From positions 1 through 64,000 of the forward strand of contig JAHBXN010000014.1 in NCBI GenBank assembly GCA_019636475.1: DNA of 64,000 bases, in the 5' to 3' direction. Under the pieces are notes generated by a model that worked only from the letters and a program-made list of their open reading frames with translations, did no database searches and was not told the origin of the DNA. How positions within the stretch are numbered: position 1 is the first letter of the stretch; each line of letters opens with the position of its first letter. Shown here piece after piece: positions 15,446 through 25,343 of this stretch. The stretch comes from Phycisphaerae bacterium (lineage in GTDB: Bacteria; Planctomycetota; Phycisphaerae; UBA1845; UTPLA1). The position numbers and the translations under genes were made by a program.

Positions 15446-18400
15446 TTACGGCTGGTAGGTCAGAACGGTCGCCATGGTATCGATGTCGTTCAGGTCGACC
15501 AGGCCGTCGAGATTCATGTCGGCGCATCGGCAAGTCGATGCGGCCGGATTGCCGACGAGCACGCACTCGGTGAATGCCTGCAGATCCGCACCGTCGACAA
15601 ATCCGTCCGAGTTCAGATCTCCGTAGATGCCGTTGCAGTTGAGGTCAATCGCAACGAACGCGTCGCCGACCTCGGTACCGTTTGCGTTTCTGAGAACGAC
15701 TACCATGTAGGCATGGCCGCTCTCGTCCATGATCAGGTCGTCTTCCCCAAACCGGCTGATATACAGGTCGTCATCGAGCAGCCCGTTTCCGTTCATGTCG
15801 ATCGGATCATTCTCGCGGACAATGATACGTTCGTTGTTATAGACGAGAGCGACGTTCGAATCGTTGTCTCGACTGACCGTGTATCCTCCGACGATCGAAT
15901 CGCCGTTGTTGTTACCGGCGAAAACGAAGTATGCCACGCCGGTCAGTGAAGGGCTCAGCGCGTTGGCCGCTGTCGAGTTGTGCCATGCCTCCGTCGTGCC
16001 GGAATGAACGGGATCGCCGGACTTCGCGAGGACTGCGCCGTTTCGGATGACCCAGTCTTCGTTGTCATTGTTGGTGCCGCGGGCGTACCAGTCGCCGTTC
16101 GGCGCCATCCACGCATAGTTCGCGACAGTGCCGGTCTTGATGGGTGACGCGAACCCGGCAGCCGGGACACCTTCCTCCAGGACGACGGTGGTTGCAGTTG
16201 CGGGGGGATTGCCGGCCGTGCCGATGCCGACGATGCGCCGAAACGATCCGCCGGTCGGCGTGCTGGATGTTCGACCGCGGACGAGATAACTCGAACCTGT
16301 GCCGTTGGTCGTCATCTGGTAGCGCTCCCAGTCGTACCATGCCCAGGTGGGATTGGTGACCTGGTTCTGCGGAACATAGCCGCTGGCATTTCGGAGCTGG
16401 AGTGCCCCGCCATCGTCACTGAAGAATGCACGTCCCGTGATGGAATTGACGTCCGCGCCGAGCAGTGCATAGAACCACGTGGAACCGTTGTTCTGGATGA
16501 CGGGGGATCGCAGGTCGAAATTGTAGAGCTGGATCACTGCGAGGTTGATGTCGTCTTCGCGAGCGACGGTTGTGAAGACGTTTGAAACGCTCTTGACGAT
16601 GATCTCACCAGGCACATTCAGTGTCGTATTCGTATCCGTGGCGAATGCAAAGTCGCCGTTGTCGTTGATTGAAAGTTGCTCATCGAAAGCGCCGTAGGGT
16701 TCGCCGAGGTCATCCAGGCTGACGCCCTCCTGAGCGACGGTTTCCACGAATCCGCCGACGCTCCGGATGATGACGTCGTCATCGGCGCCGCCGTCGGAAT
16801 CGTTCTGCGGGCTGATGTTCTGATCTATCTCGCCGACGATGATCCAGTTCTCGCCGTTGGGGCTGCGCCACGGTCGCTTGAAGTTGGTGAACTTTCTGCC
16901 GGGCAGTCCGGGAACATCGGAACTCGGGTCGGTGACAATGTCGGAGAAAATAGGCCGTGTCAATCCGATGGCATGCGGCAAGGCGGCCGTCACTTCCTCG
17001 ACATTGTTGTTTCCGAGGTTCGGATCGACCTGCACGCCTCCGCCGGTAACCGTCGCGCTGGCGTGGGTATATCGCAGGCCGGAAGTGCTCACAACGACGT
17101 CGAAGCTGACCTGGCCGCCGCTCGCCAGGTTGCCGATGCCGGCCTGGACATTCGGGCCGTTGGGCGCGCCGGGCGCGGTCACGGAAATGAGCGAGGTACT
17201 CGGATCCAGCACAAAATCAGCGACGACGCCGGTCGCGTCGGTGGGGCCGGCATTGCTGACGGTCACGGTGTAAGTGATGTCCGCGCCGGGGCTGATCGGA
17301 TCGGCCGCATCCGTGATCGCGACGGCCAGGTTGGATATCAGCGCGTACGTGGTTGCCGCGGCTGCGTTGTTGTTCGCCGGCGTTCGGTCGGTTTCGTTCG
17401 AGAGGACTGAGCCGCTCACATTGATGGTCCCGACGACGGTCGGCAGCACGACGACTCCGAACGAGAATGATTGGCCGTTCGGCAGGGGACCGTTCAGTCC
17501 GTTAGGTCCGGAGATGTCGGCTGTGACGACGCCACCAAACGGCGAGCCATCGTGAATTGCAACGGCATCGGTTGAAGAGAAGGTTGTCGTTCCGTCGAGG
17601 GTGAAGTTGACGATGATTCCCGATGCGGCCGAAGGACCGTTGTTGGTGACCTGAATGGTGTATGTGATCGGGCCATTCTGCACATTCTGCGGATCCGGCG
17701 AATCGACGATCGAAAGCGCCAGCTCGACGATGGGTTCGACGTTGGAACTGACGGTGATGGAATTGTTTGCGGGAATTGGATCTGCTTCGTTAGCGGCCAC
17801 CACGGAGGTCACCGATTTCAGGCCCGGCGTGGTCACGTCGCAGAGGAACCGGTACTTGAAGACTTCATAGGGTCCGAGGTTTCCGATGTTACCAATGACG
17901 TCGTTTCCGCTGGGTGACGTGACGGGGTCACCAGAATTGTAGGCGACGCCGGTCGGCAGCGTGCTGGTCACCGTAACGCCGGTTGAGCTTGTTGGGCTGT
18001 TGTTCCGAACGCTGACTGTGTATTCGATTTGCCCGGGGACTTCGAACCCGGGATCTGGCGAGACCGTGACATTGATCTGCAGTTCGTGCGATGTGGGCGT
18101 GCCGGTCGGAAGCGTGATTCGATAGAGCCCCTCGACTTCGCCGGTGGTCGGACTCCCGTTGGTATCGACATCGAGATTGGCATAGATCGTGACATTGCCG
18201 GAGGCGTCTCGATCGGAAATCTGCAGGCCGTAGCCTTGGAACGAATTCACGACGGCCATCACCGCGCCGTCGTCATTGGGGTCGCCGTTGTTATTGAGGT
18301 CGACCGGGTCGCCTCGCTTGAGAATCACATTTCCATTGAAGATGATGCATTCGCCTGTCGGGCTGGTGGTGTTCCACGCGACAACCCAGTCGCCATTGCT

Positions 18401-19435
18401 GTTAATCGCGAGCGATTCCGGCGTTGTGCCGAGGGTGACGCCGCCGATCGGTGTGCCTTCGCGGAGAACAATCTGGCCTCGAACGATGATGATTTCGTTC
18501 TGGGCGGCTGCGGCAGTCGAGGAGATGTTCATGATGACATCGCCGAAATCGTTTACCTCGTAAGGATCAAACGCCGTGCCGAAATTCTCGCCGGGCAGTC
18601 CGCCGGGGACAGGCTGGCCTTCCTGAACGATCTGGCCGTTGATTCGCATCGGAGAACCGGAATAAACCATGAATTCGTTCGCGGATGTAGGAACGCCGGT
18701 TCCGGTTGTCTCGAGCTGAGCCTCAACGATGTATTCGAGGCCGTTCGGCGAGACTGAAAGTCGGCCGAATGTCGCACTCGAGTCGTTGTCCAGCGGGGTG
18801 GCCATTCCCGGCAGGATGGTCTGTCCTATCATGATCAGTTCGTTGGTGCCTCGGATCACTGCCTCGTCCAGCACGTTTGATGGGCTGCGAACGCGCGCGA
18901 CAGACCAGGCCACGCCGTTCTGCGTCAGATTCATGTCAGGGCCGTTGTAGAGGTCCATTTCGTAGCCGTCGAGCACGCCGCCGACGATGAATGTGCCTTG
19001 CTGGACGAGCAATGAATCGTCGATGAAAACCGCAGACTCATCGGTTCCTCCAACGACCGAACCGCAGCGATAGAGCGGCCGACCGAGATCGTCGAGACCG
19101 AGTGCGGTCGTGTTGAAGTCATTCTGAAGCAGTCCGGCAACGGTTCCCTCGAATCGGAGGAATCCGGGGGGAGTGACACCATCCGGCGCGCCGTAAATGG
19201 AGCTGATGACGGGAGTGCTACCGGTAAGGTTGGTGACAATTGCCCATCCGCCGACACCGTTGATTTTGGGCGCGTTGATCGTACTGACCGCATATCCGAC
19301 GGGAGTTCCCGGCGGCGTCGAGCCCTCGTTTATGAGTGATGACCACACTTGCGCGTGCGCTGATTGCTGGGTGCTTCCCAGCGCGACGATCATCGCGAAG
19401 ACACTGGCAATCTGAACTGTTTGTTTGAATCGCAT
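15446..19435 (-). CDS. large secreted protein with three DUF11 repeats and a C-terminal dockerin-like domain
   Basis: A 1329-residue exported protein. The signal peptide is about residues 1-29 (ending SAHA-Q). The N-terminal 450 residues and a later part (about 830-1260) share the phrase style NGDWVVAW / INDNGDFAF / ISPNGENW, suggesting related beta-propeller-like repeats. Between them, at about 452-810, lie three DUF11 (conserved-repeat, Ig-like) domains, each with a phrase like ITYTVTVSNAGP and a following T-G-V block. The end (about 1270-1329) has two dockerin-type EF-hands: GDLNSDGFVDGADLQAF and DMNLDGLVDLNDID. AGGAGGAG precedes the ATG. Likely a cell-surface or outer-layer structural protein; no enzyme site is seen. 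The gene stands alone and has its own terminator. Confidence 0.88.
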   Translation of the reverse strand: MRFKQTVQIASVFAMIVALGSTQQSAHAQVWSSLINEGSTPPGTPVGYAVSTINAPKINGVGGWAIVTNLTGSTPVISSIYGAPDGVTPPGFLRFEGTVAGLLQNDFNTTALGLDDLGRPLYRCGSVVGGTDESAVFIDDSLLVQQGTFIVGGVLDGYEMDLYNGPDMNLTQNGVAWSVARVRSPSNVLDEAVIRGTNELIMIGQTILPGMATPLDNDSSATFGRLSVSPNGLEYIVEAQLETTGTGVPTSANEFMVYSGSPMRINGQIVQEGQPVPGGLPGENFGTAFDPYEVNDFGDVIMNISSTAAAAQNEIIIVRGQIVLREGTPIGGVTLGTTPESLAINSNGDWVVAWNTTSPTGECIIFNGNVILKRGDPVDLNNNGDPNDDGAVMAVVNSFQGYGLQISDRDASGNVTIYANLDVDTNGSPTTGEVEGLYRITLPTGTPTSHELQINVTVSPDPGFEVPGQIEYTVSVRNNSPTSSTGVTVTSTLPTGVAYNSGDPVTSPSGNDVIGNIGNLGPYEVFKYRFLCDVTTPGLKSVTSVVAANEADPIPANNSITVSSNVEPIVELALSIVDSPDPQNVQNGPITYTIQVTNNGPSAASGIIVNFTLDGTTTFSSTDAVAIHDGSPFGGVVTADISGPNGLNGPLPNGQSFSFGVVVLPTVVGTINVSGSVLSNETDRTPANNNAAAATTYALISNLAVAITDAADPISPGADITYTVTVSNAGPTDATGVVADFVLDPSTSLISVTAPGAPNGPNVQAGIGNLASGGQVSFDVVVSTSGLRYTHASATVTGGGVQVDPNLGNNNVEEVTAALPHAIGLTRPIFSDIVTDPSSDVPGLPGRKFTNFKRPWRSPNGENWIIVGEIDQNISPQNDSDGGADDDVIIRSVGGFVETVAQEGVSLDDLGEPYGAFDEQLSINDNGDFAFATDTNTTLNVPGEIIVKSVSNVFTTVAREDDINLAVIQLYNFDLRSPVIQNNGSTWFYALLGADVNSITGRAFFSDDGGALQLRNASGYVPQNQVTNPTWAWYDWERYQMTTNGTGSSYLVRGRTSSTPTGGSFRRIVGIGTAGNPPATATTVVLEEGVPAAGFASPIKTGTVANYAWMAPNGDWYARGTNNDNEDWVIRNGAVLAKSGDPVHSGTTEAWHNSTAANALSPSLTGVAYFVFAGNNNGDSIVGGYTVSRDNDSNVALVYNNERIIVRENDPIDMNGNGLLDDDLYISRFGEDDLIMDESGHAYMVVVLRNANGTEVGDAFVAIDLNCNGIYGDLNSDGFVDGADLQAFTECVLVGNPAASTCRCADMNLDGLVDLNDIDTMATVLTYQP

Positions 19436-19955
19436 GAGTTGGACTCCTCCTGTGATAGGGTTTTGGCTTTGCTGGTCGCACGGACCGTCCGGCGCTTTTC
19501 TGGCCGGCGGTTCAGTTGTTCTCGAAGATACCTTTCAGCGGCCAAATCCAGCCGCGATTGAGTTGGCGGAAGTGGTACTTTCACCGACCGCCTTGCGAAG
19601 GCACGGGCTGACTCGACGAAGAAATCAGCGAATCAAGCTACATTCGTGGGTTCGAACGATGGGTCGGACTTCTGAACGGTGCGTCTTCCGCCCGAGAAGA
19701 CAATGCCTTGTTAACAAGCTCGCCGTAATTACTGCCCAGCGTAATGTTTTGGCTGCTGCGATACAAGTGTTTGCGGCCCATTGTTCGCGCCAACCAGGCT
19801 CGGCGACCGGGTCGCAAAGCAAGTGAAAACGCGGGTGTCGATTTTGAGACGCCTTAAAACGATGTGAGTAGTACATTTCCTGCGATTGGTGGACTTTGGG
19901 AACTCGGATAATTACGATACTCTCGGGCGGGTCTGTCATCGAAGGTGAATCGTCT
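19436..19955. other. divergent intergenic region, no gene seen
   Basis: About 520 bases between the large secreted-protein gene (minus) and the zinc-ribbon gene (plus). Open frames exist on both strands but none has a ribosome-binding site or a protein-like composition. GATAAT (19907-19912) with TTGGTG (19886-19891) could be a plus-strand promoter, although the 15-base spacing is short. The middle (about 19700-19770) is relatively AT-rich. Function otherwise unknown. Confidence 0.4.
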
Positions 19956-20366
19956 GTGACGCAACTGAAGATTGCACTGGCGGCTGTTTGTCTGGTTTCC
20001 GCGCTGCTGATTTTCTGGTATCGAAGCGGCGCGGGAGATACGGTGCCTGATTCGTCGGAATCCGCCACGACCTGGATGTGCCGCGACTGCGGAAAAACCG
20101 CCGAACTGACGGCAGCGGAAGCAGTTGCGGCAGAGCAGGCAGTCGATGGGGCCGCTCCGCCTTACATATGTCCGGCATGCAGTAAGAGAGAACTGTATCG
20201 CACAGCACAGTGCATTCAGTGCCAAAGCTATTATTTCTCGTCGGATGTGCCGGGCAGTCAGGGGCGTTGTCTGCATTGTTTTCCAGAGTTGCCGACTGGC
20301 AAGCAGCCTCGGGCAAATGATGAAGCGGCTGAATCTGAGGAAGAACCCGCACCGCCATCTGTTTAG
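19956..20366 (+). CDS. membrane-anchored zinc-ribbon protein (four CxxC pairs)
   Basis: About 136 residues, starting at the GTG at 19956 with GAAGG upstream. An alternative TTG at 19896 would add 20 residues ahead of the membrane segment and is less likely. Residues 5-22 form one transmembrane helix. The remaining part holds four C-x-x-C pairs (C42/C45, C72/C75, C86/C89, C105/C108), enough to bind two zinc ions, and ends in an acidic, Pro-rich tail. I know no function for it. It sits 62 bases before a prepilin gene on the same strand, so a role in pilin-like assembly or secretion is possible but unproven. Confidence 0.7.
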   Translation: MTQLKIALAAVCLVSALLIFWYRSGAGDTVPDSSESATTWMCRDCGKTAELTAAEAVAAEQAVDGAAPPYICPACSKRELYRTAQCIQCQSYYFSSDVPGSQGRCLHCFPELPTGKQPRANDEAAESEEEPAPPSV

Positions 20367-20428
20367 GGTTGGGAGGATCCCGTTTCACGGAATAAAACGG
20401 CCGTCGGGATGATTAAAATGGGCGTGAC

Positions 20429-21373
20429 ATGATCGAGCTCTGCGAAATGAATCGACGAATGCGTGTACGCAGCGAGCGGGGGCGATCCCGGCATTCTGCC
20501 GGATTCACACTGATTGAATTACTGGTCGTTATTTCCATCATTGCTCTATTGCTGGCGATCCTTCTTCCGTCGCTGTCCAAGGCGCGCGAGCGCGGCAAGA
20601 TCGCTTACTGTCTGTCCAACTTGAAAACAATCACACTCGCCTGCGTGGGCTATCTCGGCGAACAGGAAGGAACCAACGCTCCCTATCTGCCGTGGTATAT
20701 CTCGCCGACGCTTCCGGGCTACACCGTGACGGTGCGGACGCCGTGGGTGTTTGCCGGAATCAAGGCTCCGAATCCGGAAAGCGGCACCTTCGCCACGGCG
20801 GATTCGTCGGTGTATCTCGCTGAAGATCGACCGATCAATAAGTACATGATGCCCGGATCGATCAGCGATTCGGATACGACCAATCTGCCTTTTCGATGTC
20901 CGAGCGACCGAACGCATAAGACCGCGATCATCAGCGATCCGCCCATTTTCACGGAGACGGACACGCGCAGTTCCTTCGAGGCCAACGGGAACAGTTACAC
21001 ACTCAATACGAGATGGGCTCAGGGCTATTCGTGGTTCACCGGTGGCGATTTCACCGTGGCACAGCTTTTCGGCCAGACAGGCGGCCAGTCGTACGCCAAG
21101 CGGATCAACAAGGCGTTTGTTGGCGGCAGCGCGTCACGATTCGTGATCGTGCCGGAGCAGGGCTTCTATAGTGCGACGTACCGTGCGGGGCCGACTGTCG
21201 CGTCGTCACTTGCAACGCCGCAGCGCTTCGGCTGGCACAAGGAATTCTCAAAGTGGTCGCTTGGGTTTGCCGATGGGCACGCGGAGTATCAGTACTATGA
21301 CACACGCGTAGCCATCACGCCGACGGCGACAATCTGGCAGCCGAACTGGAAGTTCGCTGACGGCATGCCTTGA
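20429..21373 (+). CDS. prepilin-type (type II secretion/type IV pilin-like) protein with modified H-x-DG tail
   Basis: A 314-residue protein with a class III signal: cleavage after G25 in [13 protein letters not shown], with the conserved Glu five residues into the mature protein (E30). The hydrophobic helix runs to about residue 50. It is followed by a large soluble domain in which [19 protein letters not shown] resembles the planctomycete DUF1559-like pseudopilins. Near the end [14 protein letters not shown] gives a His followed by Asp-Gly 11 residues later, a variant of the H-X9-DG motif. It is probably processed by a prepilin peptidase and assembled in an envelope filament or secretion pseudopilus. 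No other pilus genes are adjacent; a pilT-like ATPase lies 27 kb away. Confidence 0.88.
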   Translation: MIELCEMNRRMRVRSERGRSRHSAGFTLIELLVVISIIALLLAILLPSLSKARERGKIAYCLSNLKTITLACVGYLGEQEGTNAPYLPWYISPTLPGYTVTVRTPWVFAGIKAPNPESGTFATADSSVYLAEDRPINKYMMPGSISDSDTTNLPFRCPSDRTHKTAIISDPPIFTETDTRSSFEANGNSYTLNTRWAQGYSWFTGGDFTVAQLFGQTGGQSYAKRINKAFVGGSASRFVIVPEQGFYSATYRAGPTVASSLATPQRFGWHKEFSKWSLGFADGHAEYQYYDTRVAITPTATIWQPNWKFADGMP

Positions 21374-21466
21374 CGCCTGCGTACTCTGATCCATGTCGTA
21401 ACTGATGTAGTCACGCCGAATTGCATGTTCGCGTACTATGTCCTGTTGGATCTGCGCTTTCGCGAT

Positions 21467-23356
21467 TCACATCAGGTCGAGCAGGCGCTCGACTTGTTCG
21501 GGCGGCAGTCCAAGTCGCTGGGCGAGTCGAATGTGCTGCCATGCCGCTTCTTTGTCACCGAGGTGCGAAAAAGCGATTGCAAGACCGGCATGGATTCGCG
21601 AGAGTTCGTCACTGGCGAATTGGTTTGCGAAGTCGAGGGCGCGGACATAGGCGGCGCGGGCGTCGTCGTATCGGCCTGCGTAGAGACAGACCGCTCCGAG
21701 GTTGCTGTATGCGAAGGCGAAGTCCGGCTTGAGCCGGGCGGATTCCGCAAGGTGGGCCGCCGCGTCCGCCAGCAGCTTGTCGCGGTCGCCGGCAGGCGCG
21801 GTTTGGGCGTCCGACGCGAGGGCCTGTCCCAGGGCGCAATGAGCGTGAGCGCATCGCGGATTGACCGCGAGTGCGGCCGTCCAGAGTGATTCGGAATTCC
21901 GCCAGCTTCGCATCTCTCCGCGAGCGACGAATGAGAGTGCAATACACGTGACACACACCGAGGCGATCACAACCGCCCGGACCGGACGGAATGGCCGGTT
22001 CCACGCGGCGCGGATTGCGCCGGCCAGCAGAAGAAACAGCGGCACCGTGGCGAGGTAGGCATACCGATCGGCGGCGATCTGCTGGGAAATCTGAATCATC
22101 CCGAGATTCGGGGCGAGTATCACGAGATAGGCCGTCCACGCGGCGAGGGGCGCGGCCCGTCGTCTCACAACGACAAGGCAGACCGCCGTCAGGGCGAGGG
22201 ATGCGATCGCCGCGGCGAAATACGGCCGTTGCATCAGGTTCATGGAGCTGGGCAATTCATAGAATGCCGACAGGCCGGTCGGCCAGATCGTTTTCCAGAG
22301 ATAGAAAACAACGCCGTATGCGGACTGGGCGAGACGCTCGGACGCTTTCCATTCACCGAACGGCATGCGGGATTCGTTGACGTCCTTCGCCTTCATCGCG
22401 AGGAAAGCGACGACGACCGCGACCATGATGAACGGCAGCTTCTCCCAGACCAGGGCCAAGAAGCGATGCTTGGCGCGAGCCGAACGCTGATTCGAATCGG
22501 CGCGAACCCGGCGAAGCGGATAAACGTCCAGAATGAGGAGGACGATCGGCAGTGTGATTGCCGGCGCCTTGAATGCCAGTGCGATGAGATAACAGGTGAT
22601 GACGCCGAAATACGACAGAATTCTTCTTCGAGGCCGGTTCGAATCGCGATGGCGTCGGATGTAAAGAATCACGGCGAGCATGCAGAAGAACGCGGAGGGC
22701 AGATAAGGCTGGCAGGAGACCCAGGCGACAACCTCGACGCGAAGGGGATGCAGGGCGAAGAGTGTCGCCGCAATCGCGGCCGCGATGAGGTTGGCGCGGG
22801 AAGTTCGCTGGCCGTGCGCGGATGTTCGAACTGGAGCGGGAGCCTGTCGGCCGGCTTCATCGAGTATGGTCTTCGCCATTAGGAAGAGTGTGGCGGCACA
22901 GAGGGCGTGCATCCCCACGCTGAAAGCGTGATAGATGCGCGGATCAAGTCCGCCCAGTTCATATTGGGTTCCGAAAAGTACCCATGCCAGAGGCTGCCAG
23001 ACTCCGAGGTGAAAAGTTCGCCAGGCCCACGCGAGTTGCGATGCGCCAAGCCCCCGGAACGATTCGTTAGAAAGGAAGTTGCGGTCGTCGTCCCAGTTTA
23101 GAAAGCGGCCGTCGAGGATGGGGTGAAAGACGAGTATCGCAATCGCGGCGATTCCGAGCGCGGCGAGCACGGTCTCGATTCTGGGGCTGGCCGGATTCTC
23201 GGACTGCTGTGTGCTCACTCTGAAGACTCGCGGCGCGATCGTTTCGGACGATGCGCGGAGATCGTGTACGACACCCGGGGGCGGACCGGCGCTGCGGGAG
23301 CGCGTTTTGTTGAGTCGCCGCGTCGCGCCGTTACAGACGGACCGTGTCGCGCTCAA
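21467..23356 (-). CDS. multi-pass membrane protein with C-terminal TPR repeats (TMTC / DUF1736-like)
   Basis: A 629-residue protein resembling bacterial relatives of the TMTC O-mannosyltransferases. It has around ten hydrophobic segments between residues 65 and 490. An acidic loop after the first segment (FLNWDDDRNF) is the usual catalytic site of GT-C glycosyltransferases. The block AAWTAYLVILAPNLG near the middle is typical of the DUF1736 group. From about residue 510 there are two or three tetratricopeptide repeats (AYSNLGAVCLYAGRYDDARAAY and neighbours). The precise start is uncertain; a GTG about 45 codons downstream (VSTQQ) would remove a basic extension. A membrane sugar transferase acting on exported proteins is plausible, but many bacterial members have unknown function. 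Confidence 0.8.
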   Translation of the reverse strand: MSATRSVCNGATRRLNKTRSRSAGPPPGVVHDLRASSETIAPRVFRVSTQQSENPASPRIETVLAALGIAAIAILVFHPILDGRFLNWDDDRNFLSNESFRGLGASQLAWAWRTFHLGVWQPLAWVLFGTQYELGGLDPRIYHAFSVGMHALCAATLFLMAKTILDEAGRQAPAPVRTSAHGQRTSRANLIAAAIAATLFALHPLRVEVVAWVSCQPYLPSAFFCMLAVILYIRRHRDSNRPRRRILSYFGVITCYLIALAFKAPAITLPIVLLILDVYPLRRVRADSNQRSARAKHRFLALVWEKLPFIMVAVVVAFLAMKAKDVNESRMPFGEWKASERLAQSAYGVVFYLWKTIWPTGLSAFYELPSSMNLMQRPYFAAAIASLALTAVCLVVVRRRAAPLAAWTAYLVILAPNLGMIQISQQIAADRYAYLATVPLFLLLAGAIRAAWNRPFRPVRAVVIASVCVTCIALSFVARGEMRSWRNSESLWTAALAVNPRCAHAHCALGQALASDAQTAPAGDRDKLLADAAAHLAESARLKPDFAFAYSNLGAVCLYAGRYDDARAAYVRALDFANQFASDELSRIHAGLAIAFSHLGDKEAAWQHIRLAQRLGLPPEQVERLLDLM

Positions 23357-23585
23357 GGGTATCGCCGGTGACGGCGTCGCAACCTCGGGTGGATCAACAG
23401 ATTAACGCGAATCGTGGAAATTTGGCATGGGGGAGCGTGCTCGGCATGCCGGCTGCATCGAATCTGAGCGTTCGACCGGACGGACGACGAACGGCCGAAC
23501 AACGCAACTCATCGACAAAATGGTGTGTCTGATCAAAGCCGGGTCGATGGTCCCGATGATTCGGGCGAATGCCAGGGGGAAGCCA

Positions 23586-23852
23586 ATGGACGAGCAGACC
23601 TTTCAGAAGAAGTTGGCGGAGTTGACAAAGGAGATCGGCAACTTGCCAGAAGAAGACCGCGTCAAGTTGGAGGCCCTCGCCGAGCAGACGAAGGAACGTC
23701 ACGCGAAGCTGCGCCGGACCGTGACGAGCTTGCAGGAATCCCTCGACTATCTACGCCTCTCGATCAAGTATCTGCTCTTTGATCTGGAAGCCACCCGGCG
23801 CGAGAACGGCTATCTCCGAAAGATGCTCGAAGACCAGTCGGACGGACAGTGA
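23586..23852 (+). CDS. small conserved-looking coiled-coil protein, function unknown
   Basis: An 88-residue, almost entirely helical and highly charged protein with heptad spacing of Leu from about residue 5 to 80 (LAELTKEIGNLPEEDRV, LEALAEQTKERHAKLRR, LQESLDYLRLSIKYL). There is no signal peptide, membrane segment or enzyme motif. I chose the ATG at 23586 because AGGGGGAAG lies just upstream; the frame stays open to 23427 but that part has poor composition. Such small coiled coils often act as structural or regulatory adaptors. A strong RNA hairpin follows 92 bases downstream. Confidence 0.7.
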   Translation: MDEQTFQKKLAELTKEIGNLPEEDRVKLEALAEQTKERHAKLRRTVTSLQESLDYLRLSIKYLLFDLEATRRENGYLRKMLEDQSDGQ

Positions 23853-23943
23853 GTAAATCGAAATGTTCCGCGGGCGGTTGAACTGACTGTCCGCTGAAGA
23901 CAATACACTCCTTACCCTTTTCCCAACCAACACCCAATACCTC

Positions 23944-23980
23944 ACGCAGCGGGCCGCCTACAGTGGGCGGCTCGTTGCGT
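23944..23980 (+). terminator. strong 15-bp RNA hairpin, possible terminator
   Basis: Bases 23944-23958 pair with 23966-23980 around a 7-base loop. Thirteen pairs are Watson-Crick and two are G-U (23949 with 23975, 23952 with 23972), so the stem is complete only in plus-sense RNA. No U-run follows. It lies between convergent genes. Confidence 0.45.
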
Positions 23981-24028
23981 TGTAGCCGGGCAGTCAACCC
24001 TGGCGGCTGCGGCATCGTGCGCCGGAGG

Positions 24029-24970
<942 letters not shown>

Positions 24971-25034
24971 CGAATACCGGCCCTTGATAGAGGACTCTGA
25001 GCCCGGCGGGCACTGACCACCGAGGCGTGCCGTG

Positions 25035-25040
25035 AGTATA
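25035..25040 (-). promoter_or_regulatory. -10 box of probable ABC ATPase promoter
   Basis: On the minus strand GCGATATACTCAC carries TATACT, the -10-like hexamer recurring in this window. It would give a leader of about 58 bases with the ribosome-binding site AAGGG. No strong -35 box is seen. Confidence 0.4.
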
Positions 25041-25281
25041 TCGCACACCGGCGGGTGTGCGAGCCGGGCTTCGACGGGAATTGCCAGTGAATGCCTGGGT
25101 GAAATATTCATAACATAAGTGCGAATAATAAGTTCAGTGGTTTTCGAAGTCCGGAGAGGGTCCGGATGCGGTACTGATATGAATTGATCAGCCCGGGGCG
25201 GGCACGTAGAATCCGGTGCTGGTTTCCATCGGGTTTTTGCGGAGTGCCGTCTGGTGCCTTACGGGACCAGTCAGGAGTCAG

Positions 25282-25301
25282 TGTCCTCGCATGCGAGGAC
25301 A
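25282..25301. promoter_or_regulatory. perfect 20-bp palindrome, candidate operator
   Basis: TGTCCTCGCA is followed directly by its exact reverse complement, with no spacer. It ends 42 bases before the glycosyltransferase start codon, in the 5' untranslated or promoter zone. Such symmetry fits a dimeric repressor site; it could also fold in RNA as an 8-bp stem with a tight loop. Confidence 0.5.
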
Positions 25302-25343
25302 TGACGGCTGATGGCGAATGCTCCGGTAGGGCATTGAGAAGAT

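Larger units (their letters stand above)
24971..25343. other. divergent intergenic region between ABC ATPase and glycosyltransferase
   Basis: 373 bases without a credible gene. It holds a minus-strand TATACT for the ATPase at 25035-25040, an AT-rich patch (about 25105-25140), and a perfect 20-bp palindrome at 25282-25301. It therefore looks like a regulatory region for the two divergent genes. Confidence 0.55.

Noticed and set aside
19425-19826. 133-codon plus-strand frame in the 19.4-19.9 kb gap
   Set aside because: No ribosome-binding site, Arg/Ser/Trp-rich composition without a fold, overlaps the start of the large secreted-protein gene.
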